Source: Proteinivorax hydrogeniformans
GTDB taxonomy: Bacteria; Bacillota; Proteinivoracia; Proteinivoracales; Proteinivoracaceae
Assembly: GCF_040515995.1 (NCBI RefSeq)
Contig: NZ_CP159485.1
Span: 1,426,001-1,490,000, forward strand
Direction of reading: 5' to 3'
DNA: 64,000 bases
Shown in pieces: positions 16,350 through 24,158 of the stretch; within the stretch, counting starts at the first letter, position 1; each line of letters begins with the position of its first letter. Made by a program: the position numbers and the translations under genes. A model generated the notes under the pieces. It had not been told where the DNA came from. It searched no databases and saw only the letters and a list, made by a program, of their open reading frames with translations.

Positions 16350-18122
16350 TTATTTAGGTACTTCCATAATTATTGGAAGTATCATAGGTCTTCTTCTTGT
16401 TTTTTCATACAATCTTCTGCTTAAGTCGTCTTTAATGTCGTTTTTAATTTGAGACCACTCTTTTTTGTTGTTTGCTCTACATTTCTCAAGTGTGCCTTCA
16501 ACTGTGACCTTTGCTTCGGAAATCAGCTTTTCAGATTCTCTGACATAGACAAACCCTCTTGTTATAATATCAGGGCCCGCCATAACTTTATTAGTACCAC
16601 GCTGAAGCGTAACAACAACTATTAATATACCGTCAAGTGAAAGTTGTTTTCTGTCGCGTAACACTATGTTGCCTACGTCTCCAACACCAAGACCATCAAC
16701 TAGGATACTGCCAGCATTTACTTTGCCTGAGATTTTAGCAGTTTTTCGGTTAAACTCCATAATGTCTCCGATTTCCGGCATTAAGACATTATTTCGGTCA
16801 ACCCCTGTTGACTCTGCTATTTTAGCAAGATGTACATTGTGTCTATACTCACCGTGTATAGGAACTACATATTTCGGTTTTACGAGGTTTAAGATTAGTT
16901 TTAGCTCTTCTTGACTTGCATGACCTGATACATGTATTCCTGAAACAGACTCATATATTACATCTGCCCCTCTTTTAAATAAATTGTCTATCGTTTTAGA
17001 TACAAACTTTTCATTACCTGGGATAGGTGAAGCAGCTATGATGACAGTGTCCCCAGGGATAATGCTTACTTTTCTATGTTCGGAGTTAGCCATTCTTGTC
17101 AACGCAGACATCGGTTCTCCTTGACTTCCTGTAGTGATTAGCACTATTTCTTCGGAGTTGTAATTACCAATATCATCAATTTCTATTAATAAATCACTAG
17201 GGATATTTAAGTATCCTAGCTCCATCGACTTATTTACAACATTGACCATACTTCTTCCATTGACGCATACCTTTTTATTATATTTATAAGCAGCGTCACA
17301 TACTTGTTGTAATCTGTGGACGTTTGATGCAAAGGTTGCTACGATAATACGATCTTTCGCTAGTCTAAAAATCTCATCTATAGTGGAACCCACTACCTTT
17401 TCAGACATAGTGAAACCCGGACGTTCTGCGTTGGTACTATCAGCCATTAAGGCTAACACACCTTTTTTACCTAATTCCGAGATCTTTTGAAAGTCGGTTA
17501 TTTCTCCATCAACTGGTGTTTGGTCTATTTTAAAATCTCCTGTATGAATTATTGTTCCAACAGGTGTGTGAATTCCCATACCAACAGCATCGGGTATACT
17601 GTGGTTTACTTTAAAGAAATCCACCTTAAAGTTATCTCCTAAAGTTAAGCTGCTACCTGGTTTTATAGTGTTTGTCTTAACTTTATTTAGCAGACCATGT
17701 TCTTTAAGTTTTCCTTCTAACAAACCTAGCGTCAATTTCGTACCGTATACTTGCTTGTTTACTCGCTTAAGTATATATGGTAATGCTCCAATATGGTCTT
17801 CATGACCATGGGTTATTAAAATTCCCTTTACTTTATCTTGATTCTCTTCTAAGTAAGAAAAATCTGGAATGACTAGGTCTACACCTAGCATGTCATCTTC
17901 AGGAAACTTAAGTCCACCATCAATTACTATAATTTCATTTTTATACTCCACTAAAAACATGTTTTTACCTATTTCGCCAACACCGCCTAAAGGTATCACC
18001 TTGACTGAACCTAAGTTTCTACCGTTCTTCCTTGGCCTACTAGTGTTGTTTGCTCTTGGCTTAGAGTTTTTAGTAGTAGTTCTTTTTGTATTTGTATTTT
18101 TGTTGTTATTTTCTTGGGCCAA
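16350..18122 (-). CDS. rnj: Ribonuclease J
   Basis: 590 residues. An MPN-type metallo-beta-lactamase/beta-CASP nuclease with 5'-3' exo- and endonuclease activity in mRNA decay and rRNA maturation. Metal motif THGHEDHIGALPY (about 105), HTGDFKID (about 195) and the beta-CASP motif HVSGHAS (about 400), then a C-terminal domain. An Asn/Lys/Thr-rich tail of about 35 residues precedes the fold. Only one RNase J is in the window; position next to dapA and tepA matches B. subtilis rnjB (ymfA), but whether it is J1 or J2 functionally cannot be told. The start is TTG 18122 behind AAGGAGG. Confidence 0.93.
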   Translation of the reverse strand: MAQENNNKNTNTKRTTTKNSKPRANNTSRPRKNGRNLGSVKVIPLGGVGEIGKNMFLVEYKNEIIVIDGGLKFPEDDMLGVDLVIPDFSYLEENQDKVKGILITHGHEDHIGALPYILKRVNKQVYGTKLTLGLLEGKLKEHGLLNKVKTNTIKPGSSLTLGDNFKVDFFKVNHSIPDAVGMGIHTPVGTIIHTGDFKIDQTPVDGEITDFQKISELGKKGVLALMADSTNAERPGFTMSEKVVGSTIDEIFRLAKDRIIVATFASNVHRLQQVCDAAYKYNKKVCVNGRSMVNVVNKSMELGYLNIPSDLLIEIDDIGNYNSEEIVLITTGSQGEPMSALTRMANSEHRKVSIIPGDTVIIAASPIPGNEKFVSKTIDNLFKRGADVIYESVSGIHVSGHASQEELKLILNLVKPKYVVPIHGEYRHNVHLAKIAESTGVDRNNVLMPEIGDIMEFNRKTAKISGKVNAGSILVDGLGVGDVGNIVLRDRKQLSLDGILIVVVTLQRGTNKVMAGPDIITRGFVYVRESEKLISEAKVTVEGTLEKCRANNKKEWSQIKNDIKDDLSRRLYEKTRRRPMILPIIMEVPK

Positions 18123-18176
18123 AAAAAAGCCACCTCCTTGTTATTTTTACTTCCCCGAACAAAACCAGTTACTGGT

Positions 18177-18205
18177 ATTATACATCATTTAAGCTGATAT
18201 TACAA
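18177..18205 (-). promoter_or_regulatory. Sigma-A promoter for rnj
   Basis: Minus strand TTGTAA (18205-18200), 17-base spacer, perfect TATAAT (18182-18177), about 55 bases before the TTG start. It lies right after the dapA terminator. Confidence 0.82.
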
Positions 18206-18216
18206 ATGACTCCTAC

Positions 18217-18261
18217 AAAGAAAAGTAAAACGCTATCATACATAGCGTTTTACTTTTCTTT
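18217..18261 (-). terminator. Terminator of the dpaAB-lysC-dapA operon
   Basis: A 20-bp perfect inverted repeat around CATAC: AAAGAAAAGTAAAACGCTAT and its complement. The outer A/T pairs provide the U-tract. It starts 3 bases past the dapA stop. By symmetry it could end transcripts from either side. Confidence 0.9.
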
Positions 18262-18263
18262 AA

Positions 18264-19133
18264 TTATAATTCTTTTAAAATGTTTTTTAGGCTTTCAATT
18301 GTACTTTTAGTTGGAGTAGTTAATGGTGGTCGACAATTGCCAACTTCGAAACCAAGGAGTTCTACAGCTTTTTTGACAGGGATAGGATTACTCTCCATAA
18401 ATAATGCCTCATATACAGGCAAAAGCTTAGAGTTAATTTTTTGAGCGTTTTGGGTATTGCCTACACTAAACTCAGTTATCATTTCTTTAATATATTGTGA
18501 CACTACATGACCTGCAACTGAAACTACCCCTTTGCTTCCAACTGCCAACATCGGCAAAGTTAAATGGTCCTCTCCACTATAAATATTGATTGAATTTTTA
18601 CAAATTCTGTGTATATTACTTATTTGGTTTAGGTCTCCGCTAGCTTCCTTTATGGCAACTATATTCTCCATGGTTGCAAGTTGTTTTACAGTTTGAGCCT
18701 CAATGTTAGTACCTGTTCTTTTGGGAACGTTATAAATCATTATTGGCAAAGAGGTAACTGCGCTTATTTTGAAATAGTGGTCTACGATTCCTTGTTGCGT
18801 TGGTTTATTATAGTATGGAGTTACTACCATTACCCCATCTATATTGGTGTTTTGCTCGAAAATTTTGGTAGTTTCGATAGTTTCTTTGGTGCTATTACTC
18901 CCCGTACCGACTAGTATTTTACCACTTCCCTTTATCTCATCACATACTGCATCAACAAGATCTATTTTTTCTTCTAAAGTTAGGGTAGGTGATTCACCTG
19001 TAGTGCCAGCCAGCACCAATCCATCATTACCTTTTTTTATTAAATGTCTAGCTAATCTTTGCGCTGTTTTTAGGTTTAATTTACCGTTTTCATCAAAGGG
19101 TGTTACCATGGCCGTTAAAACTTCACCAAACAT
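18264..19133 (-). CDS. dapA: 4-hydroxy-tetrahydrodipicolinate synthase
   Basis: About 289 residues, a TIM-barrel aldolase that condenses pyruvate with aspartate semialdehyde, the entry to lysine, diaminopimelate and dipicolinate. AGTTGESPTL holds the conserved Thr pair, YNVPKRTG the catalytic Tyr, and AIKEASG the Schiff-base Lys (about 160). Start at ATG 19133 behind AAAGGTGG, which gives the normal N terminus MFGEVLTAMVTPF. It supplies the direct precursor for the DpaAB enzyme encoded upstream in the same operon. Confidence 0.96.
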   Translation of the reverse strand: MFGEVLTAMVTPFDENGKLNLKTAQRLARHLIKKGNDGLVLAGTTGESPTLTLEEKIDLVDAVCDEIKGSGKILVGTGSNSTKETIETTKIFEQNTNIDGVMVVTPYYNKPTQQGIVDHYFKISAVTSLPIMIYNVPKRTGTNIEAQTVKQLATMENIVAIKEASGDLNQISNIHRICKNSINIYSGEDHLTLPMLAVGSKGVVSVAGHVVSQYIKEMITEFSVGNTQNAQKINSKLLPVYEALFMESNPIPVKKAVELLGFEVGNCRPPLTTPTKSTIESLKNILKEL

Positions 19134-19137
19134 TCTT

Positions 19138-20355
19138 TCACCACCTTTTTTCAATTAAAGACTTGTGAAGTGCGTTAATGGCACTTTTTGCATAAACACT
19201 TTTTACTAGTATAGAAATATTAACATGAGAATCTGCTGTTTGTAGGATAGGAATTTTAGATTCAAATAATGGTTCCAAAATTTTAGACATGACTCCTGGC
19301 TTTCCTTCCATTGCTGCTCCAATTATCGTGATTTTTGTACAGTCCTTTACAACTTCATATGATAAATTATGATAATTTAGTACTTTATCAACCTCTTGAC
19401 GATCTTTCTGAGGTACAGTGAATACTTTCAGCTTAGGAGTTAGATTAATTAAGTCTAAGCTTACATCGTTATCTGCAATTCTTTTGAAAAGCTCTAATTC
19501 TAATCTTTTATCTTCTTTATCAAAGTAAACTGAATACTGAAGCAGTCCTTTAATGTCTGCTATACCAGTAATTATTTTGTTAGTAGTTTTATTATCATGC
19601 AATAAAGAGTGAACTTTTTTAATAGATGTTCCTTGGTCTTTAAAATCCGTAGATTTTATCCATAAATTCAGGTTCGCTTTCATGGCCATTTCTACTGCTC
19701 TAGGGTGTATCACTTTAGCACCACCGTTGGCCATTTGGAAGATTTCTTCATAAGTTATTTCCTTTAGTTTGTGAGCGCTAGGAACAATTTTAGGATCTGC
19801 AGTCATAACTCCTTTTACATCTGTAAAAATTTCAACCGACTCTGCTTTTAAGGCATCTCCAACTGCCACTGCGGTTATATCGCTTCCGCCTCTTCCTAAA
19901 GTGGAGATTTCATTAGTGTTTGTCAGGCCTTGAAATCCTGGAATAACAATAATTGAATGCTCTTTAAAGGCTTTTTTAAAGTTTGTATCATTTACTTCTA
20001 AAATATTTGCATTTGTGAATTTAGTGTCGGTTTTGATTCCCATGTTCCAGCCTGTTAAAATAGAGCATTGAACATTATGCGACTCAACTTCTGATGCTAA
20101 AAGAACTGCTGATATAATCTCTCCACAGGATAAAAGTAAGTCAATTTTTGATTTAGAAGTTTCGGAATGCTTTTTTAGTAGGTTTAGCAAGGTATCTGTA
20201 GCATAAGGTGAACCTTCTCTCCCCATAGCAGAAACTACTAGAACTAGTTTTAGGTTATTATTTTTTTGTATTTGAACTACTGCATTTTGTGCTATATTTC
20301 TTCTTTGCTGTTCTGTGGCGACCGATGTCCCCCCAAACTTTTGTACTTTAATCAT
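19138..20355 (-). CDS. Aspartate kinase
   Basis: About 405 residues. Phosphorylates aspartate in the first step of the aspartate family pathway. KFGGTSVA at the N terminus, GFQGLT and TLGRGGSD in the kinase domain, FTDVKGVMTADP, then two ACT domains (about 265-400) for feedback control. In B. subtilis the aspartokinase at this locus (dapG) is sensitive to diaminopimelate; that this one is too is inference. The start is ATG 20355, which overlaps the dpaB stop by 8 bases; a TTG six codons upstream is possible. Confidence 0.94.
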   Translation of the reverse strand: MIKVQKFGGTSVATEQQRRNIAQNAVVQIQKNNNLKLVLVVSAMGREGSPYATDTLLNLLKKHSETSKSKIDLLLSCGEIISAVLLASEVESHNVQCSILTGWNMGIKTDTKFTNANILEVNDTNFKKAFKEHSIIVIPGFQGLTNTNEISTLGRGGSDITAVAVGDALKAESVEIFTDVKGVMTADPKIVPSAHKLKEITYEEIFQMANGGAKVIHPRAVEMAMKANLNLWIKSTDFKDQGTSIKKVHSLLHDNKTTNKIITGIADIKGLLQYSVYFDKEDKRLELELFKRIADNDVSLDLINLTPKLKVFTVPQKDRQEVDKVLNYHNLSYEVVKDCTKITIIGAAMEGKPGVMSKILEPLFESKIPILQTADSHVNISILVKSVYAKSAINALHKSLIEKRW

Positions 20356-20941
20356 TTTTTGCTTTATACTCAATCAAAATTGGTTGTACTTGGTTTTTAG
20401 ATAACGCTTTTTCGATTGTTGGAAGGACCTTATCTAAGTTTGCCACTAGTGAAAAGGGTTTTCCTTGTGGATTGTCTTGGCCAAAAGGTACGAAGAATAT
20501 ATTTCTATGTGTTATCAACCTAGCAATGTTCGAAGCATTTTGACTAAGTCCATCATTGGTGGAAACCGCCAATACTACTGGTCTATTATTTCTTAAATGG
20601 GCTTTTATTGCCATCAATGCTCCGTTGTCCGTGATAGCGTTAGCTAATTTTGCTAAAGTATTACCTGTGCATGGGATAACGATTAAAATATCTAAAAATT
20701 TATTTGGCCCGATGGGTTCTGCTTCAACTACACCTGATATTACGGGTTTTTGAGTTATTTCTTTAATTTCTTCTATCCAATGGCTACCTTTGCCAAATCT
20801 AGTATCTAGAAACATTGAGGAAGATATTATCGGGAAAAGCTCTGCCCCTTGCTTTTTAAGTTCTTTCAATTGAATCATTGCTTTTTCTAACGTGCAATGA
20901 GATCCTGTAATAACAACACCTATTTTTTTGCCTTTTAACAC
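20348..20941 (-). CDS. dpaB: Dipicolinate synthase subunit B
   Basis: 197 residues of the flavoprotein (HFCD) fold: GKKIGVVITGSHCTLEKA at the start, ISSSMF, and VIPCTGNTLAKLANAITD as in the phosphopantothenoylcysteine decarboxylase-like SpoVFB. With DpaA it oxidises dihydrodipicolinate to dipicolinic acid in the mother cell. The GTG start lies directly after the dpaA stop with GGAGGAGAG upstream, so the two are coupled. Confidence 0.95.
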   Translation of the reverse strand: MLKGKKIGVVITGSHCTLEKAMIQLKELKKQGAELFPIISSSMFLDTRFGKGSHWIEEIKEITQKPVISGVVEAEPIGPNKFLDILIVIPCTGNTLAKLANAITDNGALMAIKAHLRNNRPVVLAVSTNDGLSQNASNIARLITHRNIFFVPFGQDNPQGKPFSLVANLDKVLPTIEKALSKNQVQPILIEYKAKND

Positions 20942-21802
20942 TTATCTCTCCTCCTTTAAAAATTTAGGAAGTACCTCGCTTAAAATTTTGCCTGCAGTTT
21001 TTGGTGCTATGATCCCAGGAAGTCCTGGCGCTAAAAGAGCTTTAATTCCAATCTTTTTAGCATACGCAAAATCTACCCCCCCAGGTGCAGAAGCGATATC
21101 AATAATAACCTCAACATTTTTTAATGATTCAAGAGCTTTTTTGTCTAAGACCATTGAGGGTGCAGTGTTAAAAATTAACTCTGCTTTGGAGTAATGCTGT
21201 TTAGCTTTTTGTGGATGAATTCCGTAAAACCCCATTTCAAAGGCCCTTGCAAGGTTAACTGGGTTTCTAGTTACTATAGTTACTTTAGCTCCTAATCCTT
21301 GTAGCATACGAGCTAAGGTAGTTCCACAACGACCAAACCCAATTACTATTGCTTTTGAACCATGGATAGTTATTTCTGAGTTATCCATTGCCATCTGAAT
21401 TGCGCCTTCACCAGAAGGTATTGAATTTAAGATAGCTAGTTCATCATCTTCTGCAATCTCTATAACTTTGCAATTATATTTTTCAGCTAAGCTCAAAAAC
21501 CACTTTCTAGCCCATCCTATGCATATTAAGGTTTTTTGGGGTAGTTGAATAAAGAAAGATTCTTCAACCACTATGGGTTCTTTTGAGTATTGCGACTTAA
21601 CAACTCCATGCTCGCTAGTGCCTGACATAGGGAAAACGATTTTATCATTTGGTTGAATAGATTCACCAATTGCCCCCACATCAAACTTGTTAAATCCCTT
21701 TAAGTCAAAACCCCAAAGGCTGACGTTATAGCCTTTTTCTTTAAGATTTTCTGCTAGATAAAGTTCCCTATCGTCACCACCGATAAGATGAATATTACAC
21801 AT
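20942..21802 (-). CDS. dpaA: Dipicolinate synthase subunit A
   Basis: 286 residues of SpoVFA type. An N-terminal domain (GGDDRELYLAENL) and a Rossmann domain with VIGFGRCGTTLARML (about 150-165), so NAD(P)-binding. Together with DpaB it makes dipicolinic acid, the spore-core calcium chelator. The SD AGAGGTG precedes the ATG by 6 bases. A sigma-K-type promoter lies just upstream, as known for spoVF in B. subtilis. asd (aspartate semialdehyde dehydrogenase), which sits in the B. subtilis operon, is absent here. Confidence 0.95.
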   Translation of the reverse strand: MCNIHLIGGDDRELYLAENLKEKGYNVSLWGFDLKGFNKFDVGAIGESIQPNDKIVFPMSGTSEHGVVKSQYSKEPIVVEESFFIQLPQKTLICIGWARKWFLSLAEKYNCKVIEIAEDDELAILNSIPSGEGAIQMAMDNSEITIHGSKAIVIGFGRCGTTLARMLQGLGAKVTIVTRNPVNLARAFEMGFYGIHPQKAKQHYSKAELIFNTAPSMVLDKKALESLKNVEVIIDIASAPGGVDFAYAKKIGIKALLAPGLPGIIAPKTAGKILSEVLPKFLKEER

Positions 21803-21819
21803 TTAAATCACCTCTGATA

Positions 21820-21847
21820 TAACATATGATAATTGTTTAGCAAAAGT
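21820..21847 (-). promoter_or_regulatory. Sigma-K-type promoter for dpaAB
   Basis: The minus strand reads AC (21847-21846), 17 bases, then CATATGTTA (21828-21820), which fits the sigma-K pattern AC-(16/17)-CATAnnnTA exactly. Transcription would start near 21813, leaving a leader of only about 11 bases. Confidence 0.65.
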
Positions 21848-21865
21848 CACTAAAAAAAGTGCAAA

Positions 21866-21905
21866 AAACATAAAAAAAAGCTACTGGCTAGAACCAGTAG
21901 CTTTT
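21866..21905 (-). terminator. Terminator of the YflT-type gene
   Basis: A 12-bp perfect stem AAAAGCTACTGG/CCAGTAGCTTTT (21876-21887, 21894-21905) with a long T-run on the minus strand (TTTTTTTTATG). It starts 4 bases past the stop at 21909. Confidence 0.92.
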
Positions 21906-21908
21906 GAT

Positions 21909-22481
21909 TTAATGACTTTCAACATCTTGAGCGCCTTTTTCACGCATTATCGATGCTGCATCCTCAGTATCATTTGACTCTAATATAACTAGAATATGTC
22001 CTTCTTGGACTTTCGACTCATAGTGCTTACTTCTTTCTTCAGGAATCCCATAGTCAACAAGACCTCCGGCAACGCCACCTGTTAGGGCGCCTGTTAATAT
22101 ACCCGCCATTGGACCAGCTGCAATTATAGGGCCTAACCCTGGAATTACTAGAGCTCCTGCTCCCACAGCAAGTCCTGCCAATCCGCCTAGAGCTCCACCT
22201 GTCAATGTGCCGTCGGTAAGGTTTTGATCTTCAAAGGATAACTCACTATCTTTATTAGCGGACGTTTCTGTGTTAAATCCAGAATCACTGTACTTCTGCC
22301 TGTACTCGTTACTTTCCACCCTATAGTTAGTATCTTCAACTTCGGGGTTATTTTGTTGTCCCTGTTGCTTGTCTTTTGCAACAATAGAGATTTCTCCTGC
22401 AAATTGATCTTGTCTTAACGTTTTTACAGCTTCCTCTGCTTGTTGTCTAGAAGTGAACAAACCTATTATTTTTTGTGCCAT
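21909..22481 (-). CDS. YflT-domain (general stress 17M-like) protein with glycine zipper
   Basis: About 190 residues. The N terminus AQKIIGLFTSRQQAEEAVKTLR is typical of the YflT/GsiB-neighbour stress domain. A hydrophilic middle is followed by a long Gly/Ala-rich hydrophobic stretch (about 95-145, GGALGGLAGLAVGAGALVIP) of glycine-zipper type that should enter or bind membranes, and a short C-terminal beta-alpha part (HILVILESND). Function unknown; related proteins are stress-induced. The ATG at 22481 follows AGGAGG. That SD lies in one arm of a hairpin described separately. Confidence 0.75.
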   Translation of the reverse strand: MAQKIIGLFTSRQQAEEAVKTLRQDQFAGEISIVAKDKQQGQQNNPEVEDTNYRVESNEYRQKYSDSGFNTETSANKDSELSFEDQNLTDGTLTGGALGGLAGLAVGAGALVIPGLGPIIAAGPMAGILTGALTGGVAGGLVDYGIPEERSKHYESKVQEGHILVILESNDTEDAASIMREKGAQDVESH

Positions 22482-22482
22482 T

Positions 22483-22531
22483 AAAAAACCTCCTAATTTT
22501 AATATCATTATTATGATATCCGAGGAGGTTT
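22483..22531 (-). terminator. Hairpin: terminator of ylmC-like gene that also masks the next SD
   Basis: On the minus strand AAACCTCCT (22531-22523) pairs with AGGAGGTTT (22494-22486), and an inner stem ATATCAT/ATGATAT (22519-22513, 22508-22502) stacks between them. TTTTTT follows the outer stem, so it looks like an intrinsic terminator. The 3' arm is also the SD of the YflT-type gene, whose ATG starts 5 bases later. Confidence 0.6.
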
Positions 22532-22540
22532 AAAATTATT

Positions 22541-22786
22541 TTATTCTTCATCTACATTAACGATTATAGTGTCTTGGCCAATTTTTTTTATTGAAGACCA
22601 AGGTATGGTGACACTTTTAGTGTTTCCTGAAAGTGTGCTCCAAACGTTTGCTTTATCTGGAATTATAAGTTCCTTGATTCCACCTGTTTCAATATCGATT
22701 ACTAAGTCACAGTTTCCTACAACTCCTAGCTTTTTACCATCACTATAGTTAATAATCTCTTTGCTATCAAGCTCAGAAAAACGCAT
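22541..22786 (-). CDS. YlmC/YmxH-family PRC-barrel protein
   Basis: 81 residues. Family blocks are clear: FSELDSKEIINYSDGKKLG at the start, then DLVIDIETGGIKELIIP and IPWSSIKKIGQDTIIV. The fold is a PRC barrel. Members are sporulation-associated; in B. subtilis ymxH lies just upstream of spoVFA, the same relation as here with one extra gene between. Molecular role unknown. SD GGAGG sits right after the stop of the Spo0E-like gene. Confidence 0.88.
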   Translation of the reverse strand: MRFSELDSKEIINYSDGKKLGVVGNCDLVIDIETGGIKELIIPDKANVWSTLSGNTKSVTIPWSSIKKIGQDTIIVNVDEE

Positions 22787-22799
22787 GCCGTAGCCTCCT

Positions 22800-22973
22800 T
22801 TATTTCCTTTGAAGCTGCATAAGTTTGTTTATTTTATTATCTAATTCCATGCTTATTCTTAATAATTTTTTATTATCTAAAGTGTCCTTAGAGTTATATC
22901 CTTCATTTAACTCTTTTCTTAATTGTTCAATTTCAGATTTAATTTGCTTTTTCTTATAACTTATTTCAGTCAT
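22800..22973 (-). CDS. Spo0E-like aspartyl-phosphate phosphatase (tiny)
   Basis: 57 residues from ATG 22973 to TAA 22800. Two helices with the pattern of Spo0E-like proteins: IEQLRKELNE in helix 1 and SMELDNKINKLM in helix 2, where SMELD matches the family core S-x-E-L-D. Such proteins dephosphorylate Spo0A~P and delay sporulation. AGGTGAG lies shortly upstream of the ATG and the stop abuts the SD of the ylmC-like gene. Its place among spore genes agrees. Too short for certainty on target. Confidence 0.75.
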   Translation of the reverse strand: MTEISYKKKQIKSEIEQLRKELNEGYNSKDTLDNKKLLRISMELDNKINKLMQLQRK

Positions 22974-23042
22974 GGTCTCACCTGCTTTTAAGAGTTAGTG
23001 TTACTATATTCGTGAACACAGTGGAGATTCCCTTTAAATTGG

Positions 23043-24062
23043 TTAAAAATTTTGATCGATTTTTGTAATATCTTCTTTTTGAAAGTCTGGGCATAACATT
23101 CTATCCATATGTACAATCTCATACCCTTTTTCCTTAATACCTTCTATCATCATTTCTAAAGCTAATGGTGTTTGTTCCGTAGGATGCATCAAAATAATTG
23201 CCCCATTGTGTATATTTTCAATAATTCTATTTGACATATTTTCTGAACCAGGTCGCTGCCAATCAATTGTATCTAAGCTCCATAATACGTTTGTCATTCC
23301 TTCTTTATGAGCCACTTGGAAAATTCTTTTTTCTTTCTCACCATAAGGTGGGCTAAAAAAATTAGCCTTTTTACCAGTTGCTTTATAAATAGCCTCATTT
23401 GTTTTGTTAATTTCTTCTATGATTTTATCATCACTTATCTTACTCATATAGGGATCGGAATAGCCGTGATTACCAATTACATGGCCTTGCTTTTGTATTT
23501 TGTCTACAATCTGAGTGTTTTTTTCAGCCCATTTTCCAACTAAAAAAAAATTTGCTTTACACTCATGTTCTTTTAATATATCTAGCATTTCAAGTAAGTA
23601 TTCTGTACCCCATGAGACATTAATTACAAAAGATACCATCTTTTTACTTGGATGCCCTTGGTAAATTGGAACATCTGCGTAATCTTCTATGGTTTTTTCT
23701 GGTTCTATTGTGTTAAGGTATGGAATAACTTTTTCTCCTTTTGAAGAATTTATGATTTTTTCCGCTGTTTTCTCTATATTTAGCTCAAAGCCATTTAAGT
23801 GAGGAATCAAACTCTGTGTTTCAGGATCGATGTAAGCACTTTTAGGTTCTCTCTCATAGTTACTAGCAACAGATCGTAAGTAATTTTCTACCTCATCTTT
23901 TTTCACTCCACCGAGGTTGAAATCCCCGAAAACTACGTTGGCATTAACCGTTGAAACAGAACTATAAAACGATGCTCCAACTATTAATAATATTAAAAAT
24001 ACCTTTATTAAAACTACCGTAATTAAAGTTTTAAATCTTAATGTTTTTATGTATATCGCCAT
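23043..24062 (-). CDS. YlxY-like polysaccharide deacetylase homologue lacking catalytic residues
   Basis: 339 residues: a membrane anchor (about 10-32), a domain like the VanW-associated peptidoglycan-binding type (about 38-130, NVVFGDFNLGGVKKDE), then a NodB deacetylase fold (about 140-335). LDILKEHECKANFFLVGKWA, GHVIGNHGYS and FFSPPYGE are clear NodB landmarks. However the TFDDG motif is replaced by INVSWG (147-152), and the second metal His after NHGYS is Asp (203). Only H194 and H199 remain. B. subtilis ylxY, likewise next to pnpA, belongs to this divergent group. It probably acts, if at all, on cell-wall material, or is a non-catalytic protein. Confidence 0.82.
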   Translation of the reverse strand: MAIYIKTLRFKTLITVVLIKVFLILLIVGASFYSSVSTVNANVVFGDFNLGGVKKDEVENYLRSVASNYEREPKSAYIDPETQSLIPHLNGFELNIEKTAEKIINSSKGEKVIPYLNTIEPEKTIEDYADVPIYQGHPSKKMVSFVINVSWGTEYLLEMLDILKEHECKANFFLVGKWAEKNTQIVDKIQKQGHVIGNHGYSDPYMSKISDDKIIEEINKTNEAIYKATGKKANFFSPPYGEKEKRIFQVAHKEGMTNVLWSLDTIDWQRPGSENMSNRIIENIHNGAIILMHPTEQTPLALEMMIEGIKEKGYEIVHMDRMLCPDFQKEDITKIDQNF

Positions 24063-24117
24063 ATCTCCACCTCCTATATAAATAATAGTATTTCGAGGAT
24101 TGGGTAGGTATTACAAA

Positions 24118-24158
24118 ACTAATAAAAAAAGCATCTTTTAGCAGATGCTTTTTTTATT
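24118..24158 (-). terminator. Terminator of pnp
   Basis: AGCATCT/AGATGCT extended by A/T pairs (24121-24136 and 24143-24158), loop of six bases, followed on the minus strand by a T-rich tract. The pnp stop codon lies in its upstream arm. Confidence 0.92.

Noticed and set aside
18217-18261. 20-bp inverted repeat as a mobile-element end
   Set aside because: It directly follows the dapA stop, has a short loop and A/T-rich outer pairs, so it is a terminator.
22202-22402. 66-codon minus-strand frame inside the YflT-type gene
   Set aside because: It lies in another frame of a gene with good SD, family match and terminator, so it is a shadow.
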